Source: Pseudomonas putida (lineage in GTDB: Bacteria; Pseudomonadota; Gammaproteobacteria; Pseudomonadales; Pseudomonadaceae). From it: 64,000 nt of DNA. Location of the stretch: contig NZ_CP018846.1 in the NCBI RefSeq assembly GCF_002025705.1, positions 1,293,501 to 1,357,500 on the forward strand, given 5' to 3'. Within the stretch, counting starts at the first letter, position 1; every line of letters starts with the position of its first letter. The notes beneath the pieces are model-generated. The model made no database searches. It was not told the DNA's origin and worked only from the letters and a program-made list of their open reading frames with translations. The translations under genes and the position numbers were made by a program. Positions 1-8,865 of the stretch are shown here, in pieces.

Positions 1-1
1 A

Positions 2-796
2 GGGCGGGTCAAGCCTGAATACAAGATCCAGGCCGGCGATATCGTGCGCGTTCCGCCTGTCCGGTTGCCCGAGCGTGACGAACCGGCACCCGTGGCCCAG
101 GGGCTGCTGCAGCGCCTGGAGGCAGCCATTGTCTATGAAGACAAGGCGCTGATCGTGATGAACAAGCCGGCCGGCATCGCTGTGCATGGTGGCAGCGGCC
201 TGAGCTTTGGCGTGATCGAAGCGCTGCGCCAGTTGCGCCCGGACGCGAAGGAGCTGGAGCTGGTGCATCGCCTGGACCGCGATACCTCGGGCCTGCTGAT
301 GATCGCCAAGAAGCGCAGCATGCTGCGCCACCTGCATGCCGCCCTGCGTGGTGATGGCGTGGACAAACGTTACATGGCGCTGGTGCGTGGCCACTGGCCG
401 ACTTCGAAGAAACAGGTTAATGCGCCGCTGCTCAAGAGCAACCTGCGCTCCGGTGAGCGCATGGTCGAGGTCAACGATGAAGGCAAGGAGGCGCTGACCC
501 TGTTCCGCGTACTGCGCCGTTTCGGCGAATTCGCCACCATTGTCGAGGCGCGCCCGATCACCGGCCGCACTCACCAGATTCGCGTGCACACCTTGCATGC
601 CGGCCACATGATCGCCGGTGACAGCAAGTATGGCGACGAGGACTTCAGCCGCGAGATTCGCGAGCTGGGTGGCAAGCGTCTGTTCCTGCACGCCTATGCC
701 CTGACCGTGCCGCTGCCCGATGGCGGTGAGCTCAAGCTTGAGGCGCCAGTGGACGAGGTGTGGGCAAAAACCGTGGAGCGACTCAGTGCGCCGTGA
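2..796 (+). CDS. rluC: 23S rRNA pseudouridine synthase RluC (5' end outside window)
   Basis: The protein is read in frame from the left edge, so its start and N-terminal S4 RNA-binding domain lie upstream. What remains is the RluA-family catalytic domain. The signature HRLDRDTSG (about 264-290), with its catalytic Asp, is followed by GLLMIAKK, and the later motif [13 protein letters not shown] is also present. RluC-type enzymes isomerise U955, U2504 and U2580 of 23S rRNA in the cytoplasm. Assignment to RluC rather than RluD or RluA rests on the fatty-acid gene neighbourhood and the similarity I recognise. The next gene overlaps its 3' end by 11 bases, which suggests translational coupling. 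Confidence 0.92.
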   Translation, partial: GRVKPEYKIQAGDIVRVPPVRLPERDEPAPVAQGLLQRLEAAIVYEDKALIVMNKPAGIAVHGGSGLSFGVIEALRQLRPDAKELELVHRLDRDTSGLLMIAKKRSMLRHLHAALRGDGVDKRYMALVRGHWPTSKKQVNAPLLKSNLRSGERMVEVNDEGKEALTLFRVLRRFGEFATIVEARPITGRTHQIRVHTLHAGHMIAGDSKYGDEDFSREIRELGGKRLFLHAYALTVPLPDGGELKLEAPVDEVWAKTVERLSAP

Positions 797-1466
797 CTAT
801 GAGCTACTGATTTTCGATTGGGATGGCACCCTGGCCGATAGCATCGGCCGCATCGTCGAGGCGATGAATGCCGCTGCCGAACGTGCCGGCGAAGCGCCTA
901 GCCCCGAGGGCGCGGTCAAGGGCATCATCGGCTTGGCGCTGGGGGAGGCCATTTCGACGTTGTATCCGCACCTTGATCCGTTGCAGGTCGAAACTTTCCG
1001 CCAGCACTACGCCGACATCTATATGGCCCTGGATCAGCAGCCTTCGCCGCTGTTCGAGGGTGTGGTCGAGTCGCTGGATGCGTTCCGTGCCGAGGGCTAT
1101 CGCCTGGCGGTGGCGACTGGCAAGGCGCGCCGCGGGCTGGATCGCGTGCTCAAGGCCAATGGCTGGGAGCAGTTCTTCGACATCACCCGTGCCGCTGACG
1201 AAACCCGTGGCAAGCCGCACCCACTGATGCTCGAAGAAATCCTCGGGCATTGCGGCGTCGAACCCGGGCGGGCGCTGATGGTCGGAGATTCGGCATTCGA
1301 CCTGCAAATGGCCAGCAATGCCGGCATGCATTCGGTGGCGGTGGGCTATGGTGCCATGTCGCTGCAGGCGCTGGCCGAGTTCGGTCCGCAGGTGTGCATC
1401 GAGCATTTTTCCCAGTTGCGCGAGTGGCTGGCCGGTTCCAGGCAAGTTCAATTCCAAGGTAGGTGA
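786..1466 (+). CDS. HAD-superfamily hydrolase (phosphoglycolate phosphatase-like, HAD-IA)
   Basis: This cytoplasmic phosphatase-fold protein has about 226 residues. HAD motif I is [10 protein letters not shown] near the N terminus, with both nucleophile/acid Asp residues. Motif II is VATGKARRG, the motif III Lys lies in RGKPHP, and motif IV is [13 protein letters not shown] helical cap domain sits between motifs I and II, as in Gph-like enzymes. I chose GTG at 786 because the HAD motif begins seven residues later; a longer reading would run far into rluC. The substrate cannot be told from sequence, and phosphoglycolate is only one option. It is sandwiched between rluC and the S49 peptidase gene and is probably co-transcribed with both. 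Confidence 0.88.
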   Translation: MRRDYELLIFDWDGTLADSIGRIVEAMNAAAERAGEAPSPEGAVKGIIGLALGEAISTLYPHLDPLQVETFRQHYADIYMALDQQPSPLFEGVVESLDAFRAEGYRLAVATGKARRGLDRVLKANGWEQFFDITRAADETRGKPHPLMLEEILGHCGVEPGRALMVGDSAFDLQMASNAGMHSVAVGYGAMSLQALAEFGPQVCIEHFSQLREWLAGSRQVQFQGR

Positions 1467-1468
1467 GC

Positions 1469-2503
1469 ATGGCTGACGAGTGGAAAGCGCCGGTTAACGA
1501 AACCGACGAGGAGCGCCTCGCCCGCGAGGCGCGTGAAGCGCAGAACGAAGAGGTTCGTGTCGAGCAGAAGAGCTGGAAGCTGCTGGAGAAGACCCTGCTG
1601 GCCGGTGTTCAGGAGCAGCGTCGGGCCCGGCGCTGGGGAATCTTCTTCAAGCTGCTGACCTTCGTCTATCTGTTCGGCATTCTGGTGCTGTTCACGCCGT
1701 TGATGGACATGGACAAGGCCGCTTCGCGCAGTGGCAATCACACCGCCTTGGTAGAGGTGCGCGGGGTAATTGCCGACCAGGAGGCCGCCAGTGCCGACAA
1801 CCTGGTCAAGAGCTTGCGCGATGCGTTCAAGGACCCCAAGACCAAAGCAGTGGTCATGCGCATCAACAGCCCGGGCGGCAGCCCGGTGCAGGCGGGCTAT
1901 GTGTACGATGAAATTCGTCGTCTGCGTGGTGAGCACCCAGATATCAAGCTGTATGCGGTAATCGCCGATCTGGGGGCTTCCGGTGCCTACTACATCGCCA
2001 GTGCCGCGGATGAGATCTATGCCGACAAGGCCAGTCTGGTTGGCTCCATTGGCGTGACGGCGGCCGGCTACGGCTTCGTGGGTTCAATGGAGAAGCTAGG
2101 TGTCGAGCGCCGTACCTACACCGCGGGTGAGCACAAGGCCTTCCTTGACCCGTTCTCGCCAGAAAAGCCTGATGAGCGCGCGTTCTGGCAGGGTGTGCTG
2201 GATACTACCCACCAGCAGTTCATTGCCATGGTCAAGCAGGGGCGGGGAGACCGCTTGAAGGATAAGGAGCATCCGGAATTGTTCAGTGGCCTGGTCTGGT
2301 CGGGTGAGCAGGCCAAGGCGCTGGGGCTGGTGGATGGGTTGGGCAGTGCCAGCTATGTGGCGCGTGAAATCGTTGGTGAGAAGGACCTGGTCGACTACAC
2401 CGTGCAGGAATCGCCCTTCGATCGCTTCTCCAAGCGCATTGGTGCCAGCGTGGCCGAACACCTGGCCATGTGGATGGGCTTCCAGGGCCCTCAGCTGCGC
2501 TGA
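1469..2503 (+). CDS. sppA: S49-family signal peptide peptidase SppA-like, membrane-anchored
   Basis: This is the short (about 344-residue) S49 peptidase type. A charged N-terminal cytoplasmic stretch of about 60 residues is followed by one membrane segment (WGIFFKLLTFVYLFGILVLF). The peptidase domain contains INSPGGSP and the serine motif LGASGAYYIAS, with the probable nucleophile near residue 171. Such enzymes degrade cleaved signal peptides in the inner membrane. ATG at 1469 is preferred over GTG at 1463, because the GTG overlaps the upstream stop and the purine-rich AAGGTAGG fits ATG spacing. It ends the rluC-led run. A large inverted repeat follows, before the convergent maf gene. Confidence 0.9.
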   Translation: MADEWKAPVNETDEERLAREAREAQNEEVRVEQKSWKLLEKTLLAGVQEQRRARRWGIFFKLLTFVYLFGILVLFTPLMDMDKAASRSGNHTALVEVRGVIADQEAASADNLVKSLRDAFKDPKTKAVVMRINSPGGSPVQAGYVYDEIRRLRGEHPDIKLYAVIADLGASGAYYIASAADEIYADKASLVGSIGVTAAGYGFVGSMEKLGVERRTYTAGEHKAFLDPFSPEKPDERAFWQGVLDTTHQQFIAMVKQGRGDRLKDKEHPELFSGLVWSGEQAKALGLVDGLGSASYVAREIVGEKDLVDYTVQESPFDRFSKRIGASVAEHLAMWMGFQGPQLR

Positions 2504-2521
2504 GCCTGTCGTGCGTTTTGC

Positions 2522-2754
2522 GGCGCCTGAGAGATCGAGTGCCGCCCGCGCGGCGCATCGCGGATAAATCCGCGCCTGCATTTGCTGCAGCGTGGCCATG
2601 CCTGACAGGCCATGGTTGTCAGTCGGTTTGCAAGGCTCAAGACATGCGCCAAGGCGGGCGACCATGGCGTAACAGGTTCGGCACGTTGCAACAGATGTAG
2701 GAGCGGATTTATCCGCGATGCGCCGCGCGGGCGGCGCTCGATCTCTCAGGCGCC
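2522..2754. repeat. Composite REP-like inverted repeat between convergent genes
   Basis: Two copies of a 58-base element face each other at 2522-2579 and 2697-2754, with about three mismatches between the arms. Each copy contains two small hairpins: a GC-rich one (GCGCCGC loop GCGGCGC type) and a GCGGAT-AAA-TCCGC one, the latter being the usual P. putida REP core. About 117 bases without a gene separate them. The location between the 3' ends of sppA and maf suggests a role as bidirectional terminator or mRNA stabiliser (inference). Confidence 0.85.
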
Positions 2755-2772
2755 ACAACCCTCAAGCCAGGC

Positions 2773-3351
2773 TCAAGGAACCGTCACGCCTTCCTTGGTC
2801 AGCATATCCACCAGTCGAATCAGCGGCAGCCCTATCAGGCTGGTCGCATCACACCCGTGGGTGCTCTGAAACAAGCTCACGCCCAGCCCCTCGGCCTTGA
2901 AGCTCCCTGCGCAATCCAGTGGCTGCTCTGCCTCCACATAGCGCTCCACGCGCTCCCGATCCAGCTCGCGCATTGTTACCGTGAATGGCACGCAGTCGAC
3001 CTGGCATTGCCCGGTCGCGGTATTGAGCAGCGCCAGCCCGGTCAGGAAGGTCACCTGCTGGCCGCTGGCTTCGAGCAGTTGCTCGCAGGCGCGCTCGAAG
3101 GTGTGTGGCTTGCCGAGGATCTGCTCGCCGAGTACCGCTACCTGGTCTGAGCCGATGATCAGGTGCTGTGGATGGCTGCCGGCCAGAGCTTCGGCCTTTT
3201 GCCTGGCCAGGCGCCGGACCAGCTCGACGGCGGGCTCGTCAGCCAGGCGCTGCTCGTCTAGGTCGGGGCTTGCCCAGGTGAAGGGCAGGCGCAGGCGCGC
3301 GAGCAGTTCGCGCCGGTAGGCAGAGCTGGAAGCCAGCAACAGAGGCAGCAT
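2773..3351 (-). CDS. maf: Maf/YceF-type nucleotide pyrophosphatase
   Basis: This Maf-family protein of 192 residues starts MLPLLLASSSAYRRELL, the classical N-terminal motif SxSxxR. The conserved IIGSDQVAV and the later region around DCAGSFKAEGLG are also present. Proteins of this subgroup in the yceD-rpmF neighbourhood (YceF) hydrolyse 7-methyl-GTP and act in nucleotide-pool cleaning; that substrate is inferred from context and family. The start at 3351 is fixed by the family motif; a longer in-frame reading would run through the divergent yceD promoter. It is the only minus-strand gene in the first 14 kb. Its start region lies about 60 bases from the yceD promoter. Confidence 0.93.
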   Translation of the reverse strand: MLPLLLASSSAYRRELLARLRLPFTWASPDLDEQRLADEPAVELVRRLARQKAEALAGSHPQHLIIGSDQVAVLGEQILGKPHTFERACEQLLEASGQQVTFLTGLALLNTATGQCQVDCVPFTVTMRELDRERVERYVEAEQPLDCAGSFKAEGLGVSLFQSTHGCDATSLIGLPLIRLVDMLTKEGVTVP

Positions 3352-3409
3352 GATAGACTCCTGGTCAGTTGAACCTGATTCTAACATGCGAGATGCCACC
3401 GAATTTCCT

Positions 3410-3438
3410 TTGACAGGGGCGGGGGGCATCCCTAGAAT
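3410..3438 (+). promoter_or_regulatory. Sigma-70 promoter for yceD-rpmF
   Basis: There is a perfect -35 TTGACA at 3410-3415, a 17-base GC-rich spacer and the -10 TAGAAT at 3433-3438. Transcription is expected near 3445, only about three bases before the yceD ATG at 3448. Confidence 0.8.
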
Positions 3439-3447
3439 GCTGCGCCT

Positions 3448-3975
3448 ATGTTGAATGACCCGATTCCACCTCACGTTGACCCGCGCAAATTAGCCGACCG
3501 AGGCGTATCCATCACTGGTACGCTGCAACTCGCTGATTTGGAAAGACTCTGCGACCCGCTTTCCGACGATGTCGGTACGGTGCAGGCGAAGTTCGATTTT
3601 GAACGAGATGAACAGCACGTGGTGGTTATCCACAGCGAGCTGGACGTCGAGGTCAAAATGGTTTGCCAGCGTTGTCTTGAGCTGGTCACCCTGCCGATCC
3701 ACAGCGAATGTACTTACGCCGTGGTGAAGGAGGGTGCGAATACCCAGTCGTTGCCGAAAGGCTATGACGTGCTGGAACTGGGCGAAGATCCTTTGGATCT
3801 GCAGGCCTTGGTCGAGGAGGAGCTGCTGCTCGCCTTGCCTATCGTGCCTGCTCATCATCCGGAAGAATGCCAGCAGCCGGCGGGCGCAGACGAGCCCGAA
3901 TCGAGCAAGGACGAGGTATCGCGGTCCAACCCGTTCAGTGTTTTGGCGCAGTTAAAGCGTGACCCAAACGTTTAG
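3448..3975 (+). CDS. yceD: 23S rRNA accumulation protein YceD (DUF177)
   Basis: This acidic cytoplasmic protein of 175 residues belongs to the DUF177/YceD family. Family members are needed for normal 23S rRNA accumulation and almost always precede rpmF. The paired Cys in VKMVCQRCLE and the central EDPLDLQALVEEELLLALP segment are family hallmarks, and C120-type Cys are also seen near EECQQ. The ATG at 3448 is only about ten bases from the -10 box of a strong promoter and has no Shine-Dalgarno sequence, so the mRNA should be leaderless or nearly so. rpmF follows after 13 bases. Confidence 0.93.
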   Translation: MLNDPIPPHVDPRKLADRGVSITGTLQLADLERLCDPLSDDVGTVQAKFDFERDEQHVVVIHSELDVEVKMVCQRCLELVTLPIHSECTYAVVKEGANTQSLPKGYDVLELGEDPLDLQALVEEELLLALPIVPAHHPEECQQPAGADEPESSKDEVSRSNPFSVLAQLKRDPNV

Positions 3976-3988
3976 GAGTTAATCAATT

Positions 3989-4171
3989 ATGGCTGTTCAG
4001 CAGAACAAAAAATCCCGCTCTGCCCGTGACATGCGCCGTTCGCACGACGCTCTGTCGGAAAACGCGCTGTCGGTAGAAAAGACCACTGGTGAAGTACACC
4101 TGCGTCACCACGTTTCGCCAGAAGGCGTGTACCGTGGTCGTAAAGTGATCGACAAGGGCGCTGACGAGTAA
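3989..4171 (+). CDS. rpmF: 50S ribosomal protein L32
   Basis: This 60-residue protein begins [22 protein letters not shown], the standard bL32 N terminus. It is highly basic and about the usual length for the family. It lacks the CxxC zinc pairs found in some L32 proteins. The bL32 protein sits near the peptidyl-transferase region of the large subunit. A good ribosome-binding site (TTAGGAGTTAATC) lies just upstream. It is co-transcribed with yceD, and plsX follows three bases after the stop. Confidence 0.97.
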
Positions 4172-4174
4172 TCC

Positions 4175-5185
4175 TTGTCCGCTCAGATCATCGCGATCGA
4201 CGCAATGGGCGGGGACTTCGGTCCCCGCAGCATTGTCCAGGCTAGCATTGCCTGCCTTTCGGCTACCCCCTCGCTGCACCTGACCCTCGTCGGTCAACCC
4301 TCCCTCCTTGAAGATCTTGTCAGCGGCCTTGCAGCTGCGGATCGCGCGCGCCTGCAGATTGTCGCCGCCAGTGAGGTGATCGGTATGGACGAGCGGCCAT
4401 CCCAGGCGTTGCGTGGCAAGCCGGATTCGTCGATGCGCATCGCCCTTGAACTGGTGCGGGACGGCAAGGCTCAGGCCTGCGTCAGTGCTGGCAATACCGG
4501 GGCGCTGATGGCGTTGTCGCGTTTTGTGCTCAAGACCCTGCCGGGTATCGATCGGCCTGCCATGGTCGCGGCTATCCCGACGCAGGCAGGCTACTGCCAG
4601 CTGCTCGACCTGGGTGCCAACGTCGACTGCAGTGCCGAGAACCTCTACCAGTTCGCCGTCATGGGCTCCGTGGCTGCCCAGGCCTTGGGCATTCACCGGC
4701 CGCGCGTGGCGCTGTTGAACATCGGTACCGAGGACATCAAGGGCAATCAGCAGGTCAAGCTGGCTGCCACGTTGCTGCAGAATGCCCGCGGCCTCAATTA
4801 TGTCGGCTTCGTCGAAGGTGACGGCCTGTACCGCGGCGAGGCGGATGTGGTGGTGTGTGACGGCTTTGTCGGCAATATCCTGCTCAAGTCCAGCGAAGGC
4901 CTGGCGACCATGATCGGCGAGCGTATCGAAAAGCTGTTCAAGGGTGGGGCGTTGTCGCGGGTGGCCGGGGCGGTGGCGATGCCGCTGCTCAAGCGCCTGC
5001 AGGCCGACCTGGCGCCAGCGCGGCATAATGGCGCGAGCTTCCTCGGGCTGCAGGGCATCGTCATCAAGAGCCATGGCTCAGCGGGTGTGCAGGGTTTTCA
5101 AAGTGCGATCCAGCGGGCGCTGATCGAGATCCAGGAAAACCTTCCGCAGCGGCTGCATGGCCGCCTTGAAGATTTGTTGCCTTAG
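4175..5185 (+). CDS. plsX: Phosphate acyltransferase PlsX
   Basis: PlsX (336 residues) converts acyl-ACP to acyl-phosphate, the acyl donor for glycerol-3-phosphate acylation at the membrane. The N terminus [15 protein letters not shown] and the internal [10 protein letters not shown] and [18 protein letters not shown] motifs are characteristic. The likely start is TTG at 4175, three bases after the rpmF stop. No ATG precedes the conserved IDAMGGD motif, so an alternative start would remove it. A rare start plus tight coupling to rpmF probably keeps its level low relative to L32. No fabH lies between plsX and fabD, unlike in E. coli. Confidence 0.95.
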   Translation: MSAQIIAIDAMGGDFGPRSIVQASIACLSATPSLHLTLVGQPSLLEDLVSGLAAADRARLQIVAASEVIGMDERPSQALRGKPDSSMRIALELVRDGKAQACVSAGNTGALMALSRFVLKTLPGIDRPAMVAAIPTQAGYCQLLDLGANVDCSAENLYQFAVMGSVAAQALGIHRPRVALLNIGTEDIKGNQQVKLAATLLQNARGLNYVGFVEGDGLYRGEADVVVCDGFVGNILLKSSEGLATMIGERIEKLFKGGALSRVAGAVAMPLLKRLQADLAPARHNGASFLGLQGIVIKSHGSAGVQGFQSAIQRALIEIQENLPQRLHGRLEDLLP

Positions 5186-5312
5186 GCATTTCGCCGATGA
5201 AGTGCTTAAATGTGACCGCTTGGTCTGCGTATCCATCCAAGTTTTCAAATTCTGCGTCTAGCTCAGGGCTCGGCGCACCCCATTCGACGACAAGATCATA
5301 AGGGCTTGTTCA

Positions 5313-6251
5313 ATGTCTGCATCCCTCGCATTCGTCTTCCCCGGTCAAGGTTCCCAGTCGCTGGGCATGCTCAAAGAGCTGGGCGCCGAAAAACCGGTGA
5401 TCGTCGAGACCTTCAAGGAGGCCTCCGACGCTCTGGGTTACGACCTGTGGAAGCTGGTCCAGGAAGGCCCGGAAGAACAACTCAACCAAACCGACAAGAC
5501 CCAGCCGGCGATCCTCACCGCCTCCATTGCTCTGTGGCGCCTGTGGCTGGAAGAGGGCGGCGCGCAGCCGGCTTTCGTTTCCGGGCACAGCCTGGGTGAA
5601 TACAGCGCCCTGGTCGCTGCCGGCGCCCTGTCGCTTAAAGATGCCGTGCGCCTGGTCGAGCGCCGTGGCCAGCTGATGCAGGAAGCCGTGCCAGCCGGTC
5701 ACGGTGCCATGGCTGCAATCCTTGGCCTGGACGACGCCGTCGTGGTGGAAATCTGCGCCGAAGCGGCCGAAGACGAAGTGGTGAGTGCCGTCAACTTCAA
5801 CTCGCCGGGCCAGGTGGTCATCGCCGGTAACAAGGTTGCGGTCGATCGTGCCATGGAACTGTGCAAGGCCAAAGGTGCCAAGCGCGCCTTGCCTCTGGCG
5901 GTCAGTGTGCCGTCGCATTGCGCCCTGATGAAGCCGGCTGCCGAGCGTTTTGCCGAGTTCGTCAACGCCATCGAATGGAAGGCTCCGCAAATCCCGGTGG
6001 TGCAGAACGTCACTGCCGCCGTCGCCGCCGACCTCGATGCGCTGAAGCAGGACCTGCTGGCGCAGCTTTACCAGCCGGTACGCTGGGTCGAGTGCGTGCA
6101 GACGCTGGCGGCCAACGGTGCCGTCAACCTGGTCGAATGCGGCCCGGGCAAGGTGCTGGTCGGCCTGAACAAGCGTTGCGCCGACGGCGTGACCACCTAC
6201 AACCTCAATACCCCTGACGCTGTCGCCGCCACCCGTGCGGCGCTGGCCTGA
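5313..6251 (+). CDS. fabD: Malonyl-CoA:ACP transacylase FabD
   Basis: FabD (312 residues) transfers malonyl from CoA to the ACP phosphopantetheine, supplying the chain extender for fatty-acid synthesis. The N-terminal VFPGQGSQSLGM motif, the nucleophile elbow GHSLGEYSAL with the catalytic Ser, and the catalytic His in the segment VSVPSHCALM are all present. Length is normal. A 127-base gap with no recognised element separates it from plsX. fabG follows after 15 bases, so the two are almost certainly one transcript. Confidence 0.97.
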   Translation: MSASLAFVFPGQGSQSLGMLKELGAEKPVIVETFKEASDALGYDLWKLVQEGPEEQLNQTDKTQPAILTASIALWRLWLEEGGAQPAFVSGHSLGEYSALVAAGALSLKDAVRLVERRGQLMQEAVPAGHGAMAAILGLDDAVVVEICAEAAEDEVVSAVNFNSPGQVVIAGNKVAVDRAMELCKAKGAKRALPLAVSVPSHCALMKPAAERFAEFVNAIEWKAPQIPVVQNVTAAVAADLDALKQDLLAQLYQPVRWVECVQTLAANGAVNLVECGPGKVLVGLNKRCADGVTTYNLNTPDAVAATRAALA

Positions 6252-6266
6252 TTTGGAGAAGCTTGC

Positions 6267-7007
6267 ATGAGCCTGCAAGGTAAAGTTGCACTGGTCACCG
6301 GCGCCAGCCGTGGTATTGGCCAGGCCATCGCCCTCGAGCTGGGCCGCCAGGGCGCGACCGTGATCGGTACCGCCACCTCGGCTTCCGGTGCCGAGCGCAT
6401 CGCCGCCACCCTGAAAGAACACGGCATCACCGGCACCGGCATGGAACTGAACGTTACCAGCGCCGAGTCCGTGGAAGCAGTGCTGGGCGCCATTGGCGAG
6501 CAGTTCGGCGCGCCGACCATTCTGGTCAACAACGCTGGCATCACCCGCGACAACCTCATGCTGCGCATGAAGGACGACGAGTGGTTCGACGTGATCGACA
6601 CCAACCTGAACAGCCTCTACCGTCTGTCCAAGGGCGTGCTGCGTGGCATGACCAAGGCGCGCTGGGGTCGTATCATCAGCATCGGTTCGGTCGTCGGTGC
6701 CATGGGTAACGCCGGTCAGGCCAACTACGCGGCGGCCAAGGCCGGCCTCGAAGGCTTCAGCCGCGCCCTGGCGCGTGAAGTGGGTTCGCGTGGCATCACC
6801 GTCAACTCGGTGACCCCGGGCTTCATCGACACCGACATGACCCGCGAGCTGCCTGAAGCGCAGCGCGAAGCCCTGCAGACCCAGATTCCGCTGGGCCGCC
6901 TGGGCCAGGCTGACGAAATCGCCAAGGTGGTTTCGTTCCTGGCGTCGGACGGCGCTGGCTACGTTACCGGCGCTACCGTGCCGGTCAACGGCGGGATGTA
7001 CATGTAA
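6267..7007 (+). CDS. fabG: 3-oxoacyl-ACP reductase FabG
   Basis: This classical short-chain dehydrogenase of 246 residues performs the NADPH-dependent reduction of 3-oxoacyl-ACP. The cofactor motif TGASRGIGQ is near the N terminus, with NNAGITRDN in the middle. The catalytic Ser-Tyr-Lys set is in IISIGSVVG and the following QANYAAAKAG. The C terminus GATVPVNGGMYM is typical of FabG. The ribosome-binding site GGAGAAGC precedes the ATG. It is flanked by fabD and acpP, which leaves little doubt about its role. Confidence 0.97.
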   Translation: MSLQGKVALVTGASRGIGQAIALELGRQGATVIGTATSASGAERIAATLKEHGITGTGMELNVTSAESVEAVLGAIGEQFGAPTILVNNAGITRDNLMLRMKDDEWFDVIDTNLNSLYRLSKGVLRGMTKARWGRIISIGSVVGAMGNAGQANYAAAKAGLEGFSRALAREVGSRGITVNSVTPGFIDTDMTRELPEAQREALQTQIPLGRLGQADEIAKVVSFLASDGAGYVTGATVPVNGGMYM

Positions 7008-7131
7008 AACTGCAACGCAATGTGACGGATTGCTTCAAAAAAGAGTCATACTGCGAGCCTAAAATCCGTTATAAAGCTGCAACCAGATTCCAGGCAGCGG
7101 GTGAGGTGGCTAAAGGGAAGGTTCGTTCCGC

Positions 7132-7157
7132 TTGAAAAGCGAACGTCTTTCTATAAA
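7132..7157 (+). promoter_or_regulatory. Possible promoter in the fabG-acpP spacer
   Basis: TTGAAA at 7132-7137 and TATAAA at 7152-7157 are seen in the 203-base spacer upstream of acpP. The spacing is only 14 bases, so the match is imperfect. A separate acpP promoter is expected because ACP is far more abundant than the neighbouring enzymes. Confidence 0.35.
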
Positions 7158-7210
7158 CTTGGTCACCGGCCAGCTGCCTGACATATGTCCATTAGGAGTG
7201 AAAACTAGGT

Positions 7211-7447
7211 ATGAGCACCATCGAAGAACGCGTCAAGAAAATCGTCGCCGAGCAACTGGGCGTCAAGGAAGAGGAAGTGACCAACGAGAAGTCCTTCGTC
7301 GATGACCTGGGTGCCGATTCGCTTGACACCGTTGAGCTGGTGATGGCTCTGGAAGAGGAATTCGAGACCGAAATCCCTGACGAAGAAGCCGAGAAGATCA
7401 CTACCGTTCAAGCTGCAATCGACTACGTCAACAGCCACAAGGCCTAA
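7211..7447 (+). CDS. acpP: Acyl carrier protein
   Basis: This 78-residue, very acidic protein begins [18 protein letters not shown]. The motif [10 protein letters not shown] carries the Ser that receives 4'-phosphopantetheine. It shuttles growing acyl chains between the Fab enzymes in the cytoplasm. The preceding AGGAGTGAAAACTAGGT gives a strong ribosome-binding site. Its own terminator follows at 7478-7512, and fabF begins beyond that. Codon choice is strongly biased, as for highly expressed genes. Confidence 0.98.
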   Translation: MSTIEERVKKIVAEQLGVKEEEVTNEKSFVDDLGADSLDTVELVMALEEEFETEIPDEEAEKITTVQAAIDYVNSHKA

Positions 7448-7477
7448 GACGTTGTAGTCGACGCTTCTTGTCGAGAA

Positions 7478-7512
7478 GAACCGCACTGCCTTTGCCGGCG
7501 TGCGGTTTTTTC
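7478..7512 (+). terminator. Rho-independent terminator after acpP
   Basis: The stem AACCGCAC/GTGCGGTT, with a 13-base loop, is followed by a run of T residues. It probably lets a fraction of transcripts stop before fabF. Confidence 0.85.
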
Positions 7513-7620
7513 TTTGCGAGCCTTCAGCGTCGCTTCGCTCGCACCGAGAGCTTGTTGCCATTTCATTCCATTGCTTGAATGCAATGGCAAGAAACTCTGT
7601 GATTAGAAAAGGAGAGTACT

Positions 7621-8865
7621 GTGTCGCGTAGACGCGTCGTGGTCACCGGTATGGGTATGCTGTCGCCACTGGGTACCGATGTACCGAGCACCTGGCAGGG
7701 CATTCTGGCTGGCCGCAGTGGCATTGGTCCGATCGAGCATACGGACCTGTCTGCCTACTCCACCCGTTTTGGCGGCTCGGTGAAAGGCTTCGAGGTTGAG
7801 CAGTACCTGTCGGCCAAAGAGGCCCGCAAGCTTGACCTGTTCATCCAGTACGGCCTGGCGGCCGGTTTCCAGGCGGTGCGTAACGCTGGCCTGGAAGTCA
7901 CCGATGCCAACCGTGAGCGCATTGGCGTGGCCATGGGCTCGGGTATCGGTGGCCTGACCAATATCGAAGAAACCAGCCGTACCTTGCACGAGCAGGGCCC
8001 GCGCCGTATTTCGCCGTTCTTCGTGCCCGGTTCGATCATCAACATGATCTCCGGTTTCCTGTCGATCCACCTGGGTCTGCAGGGGCCGAACTACGCCATT
8101 GCCACCGCTTGCACCACTGGCACCCACTGCATCGGCATGGCCGCGCGCAACATCGCCTACGGTGAAGCCGACGTGATGATTGCCGGTGGCGCCGAAATGG
8201 CCGCCTGTGGCCTGGGCATGGGTGGCTTTGGTGCGTCCCGTGCGCTGTCGACCCGCAACGATGAGCCAACCCGTGCCAGCCGTCCGTGGGACAAGGGCCG
8301 TGATGGCTTCGTGTTGTCCGACGGCGCCGGCGCCCTGGTGCTCGAAGAGCTCGAACACGCCAAGGCCCGTGGTGCGACCATCTATGCCGAGCTGGTCGGT
8401 TTCGGCATGAGCGGTGACGCCTACCACATGACTTCGCCACCCGACAGCGGCGAAGGCGCTGCCCGTTGCATGGCCAATGCCCTGCGCGATGCTGGCATCC
8501 AGCCTGAAGCAGTCAGCTACATCAACGCCCATGGCACCTCGACGCCGGCCGGTGACATCGCCGAAGTCGCGGCGATCAAGCGCGTGTTCGGTGAACATGC
8601 CTACAAGCTGGCCGTCAGCTCGACCAAGTCGATGACGGGTCACCTGCTTGGCGCTGCCGGTGCGGTAGAGGCGATCTTCAGTGTGCTGGCGATCAACAGC
8701 CAGATGGCACCGCCAACCATCAACCTCGACGAGCCGGACGAGGGCTGCGACCTCGACTTCGTGCCTCACCAGGCGCGCAGCATGCCGATCGATGTGGTGC
8801 TGTCCAACTCGTTCGGCTTTGGTGGCACCAACGGTTCGCTGGTGTTCCGCCGGTTCGCCGGTTGA
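7621..8865 (+). CDS. fabF: 3-oxoacyl-ACP synthase II FabF
   Basis: This condensing enzyme of 414 residues elongates acyl-ACP with malonyl-ACP. The catalytic Cys is in [10 protein letters not shown], and the two catalytic His residues are in INAHGTSTP and [12 protein letters not shown]. The C terminus [14 protein letters not shown] is typical. The start is GTG at 7621, preceded by AAAAGGAGAGTACT, an excellent ribosome-binding site. The stop codon overlaps the pabC start by one base, indicating coupling. Confidence 0.97.
   Translation: MSRRRVVVTGMGMLSPLGTDVPSTWQGILAGRSGIGPIEHTDLSAYSTRFGGSVKGFEVEQYLSAKEARKLDLFIQYGLAAGFQAVRNAGLEVTDANRERIGVAMGSGIGGLTNIEETSRTLHEQGPRRISPFFVPGSIINMISGFLSIHLGLQGPNYAIATACTTGTHCIGMAARNIAYGEADVMIAGGAEMAACGLGMGGFGASRALSTRNDEPTRASRPWDKGRDGFVLSDGAGALVLEELEHAKARGATIYAELVGFGMSGDAYHMTSPPDSGEGAARCMANALRDAGIQPEAVSYINAHGTSTPAGDIAEVAAIKRVFGEHAYKLAVSSTKSMTGHLLGAAGAVEAIFSVLAINSQMAPPTINLDEPDEGCDLDFVPHQARSMPIDVVLSNSFGFGGTNGSLVFRRFAG

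Noticed and set aside
4172..5312. Loss of fabH between plsX and fabD
   Set aside because: Pseudomonads normally lack fabH at this position, so this is not a local deletion.
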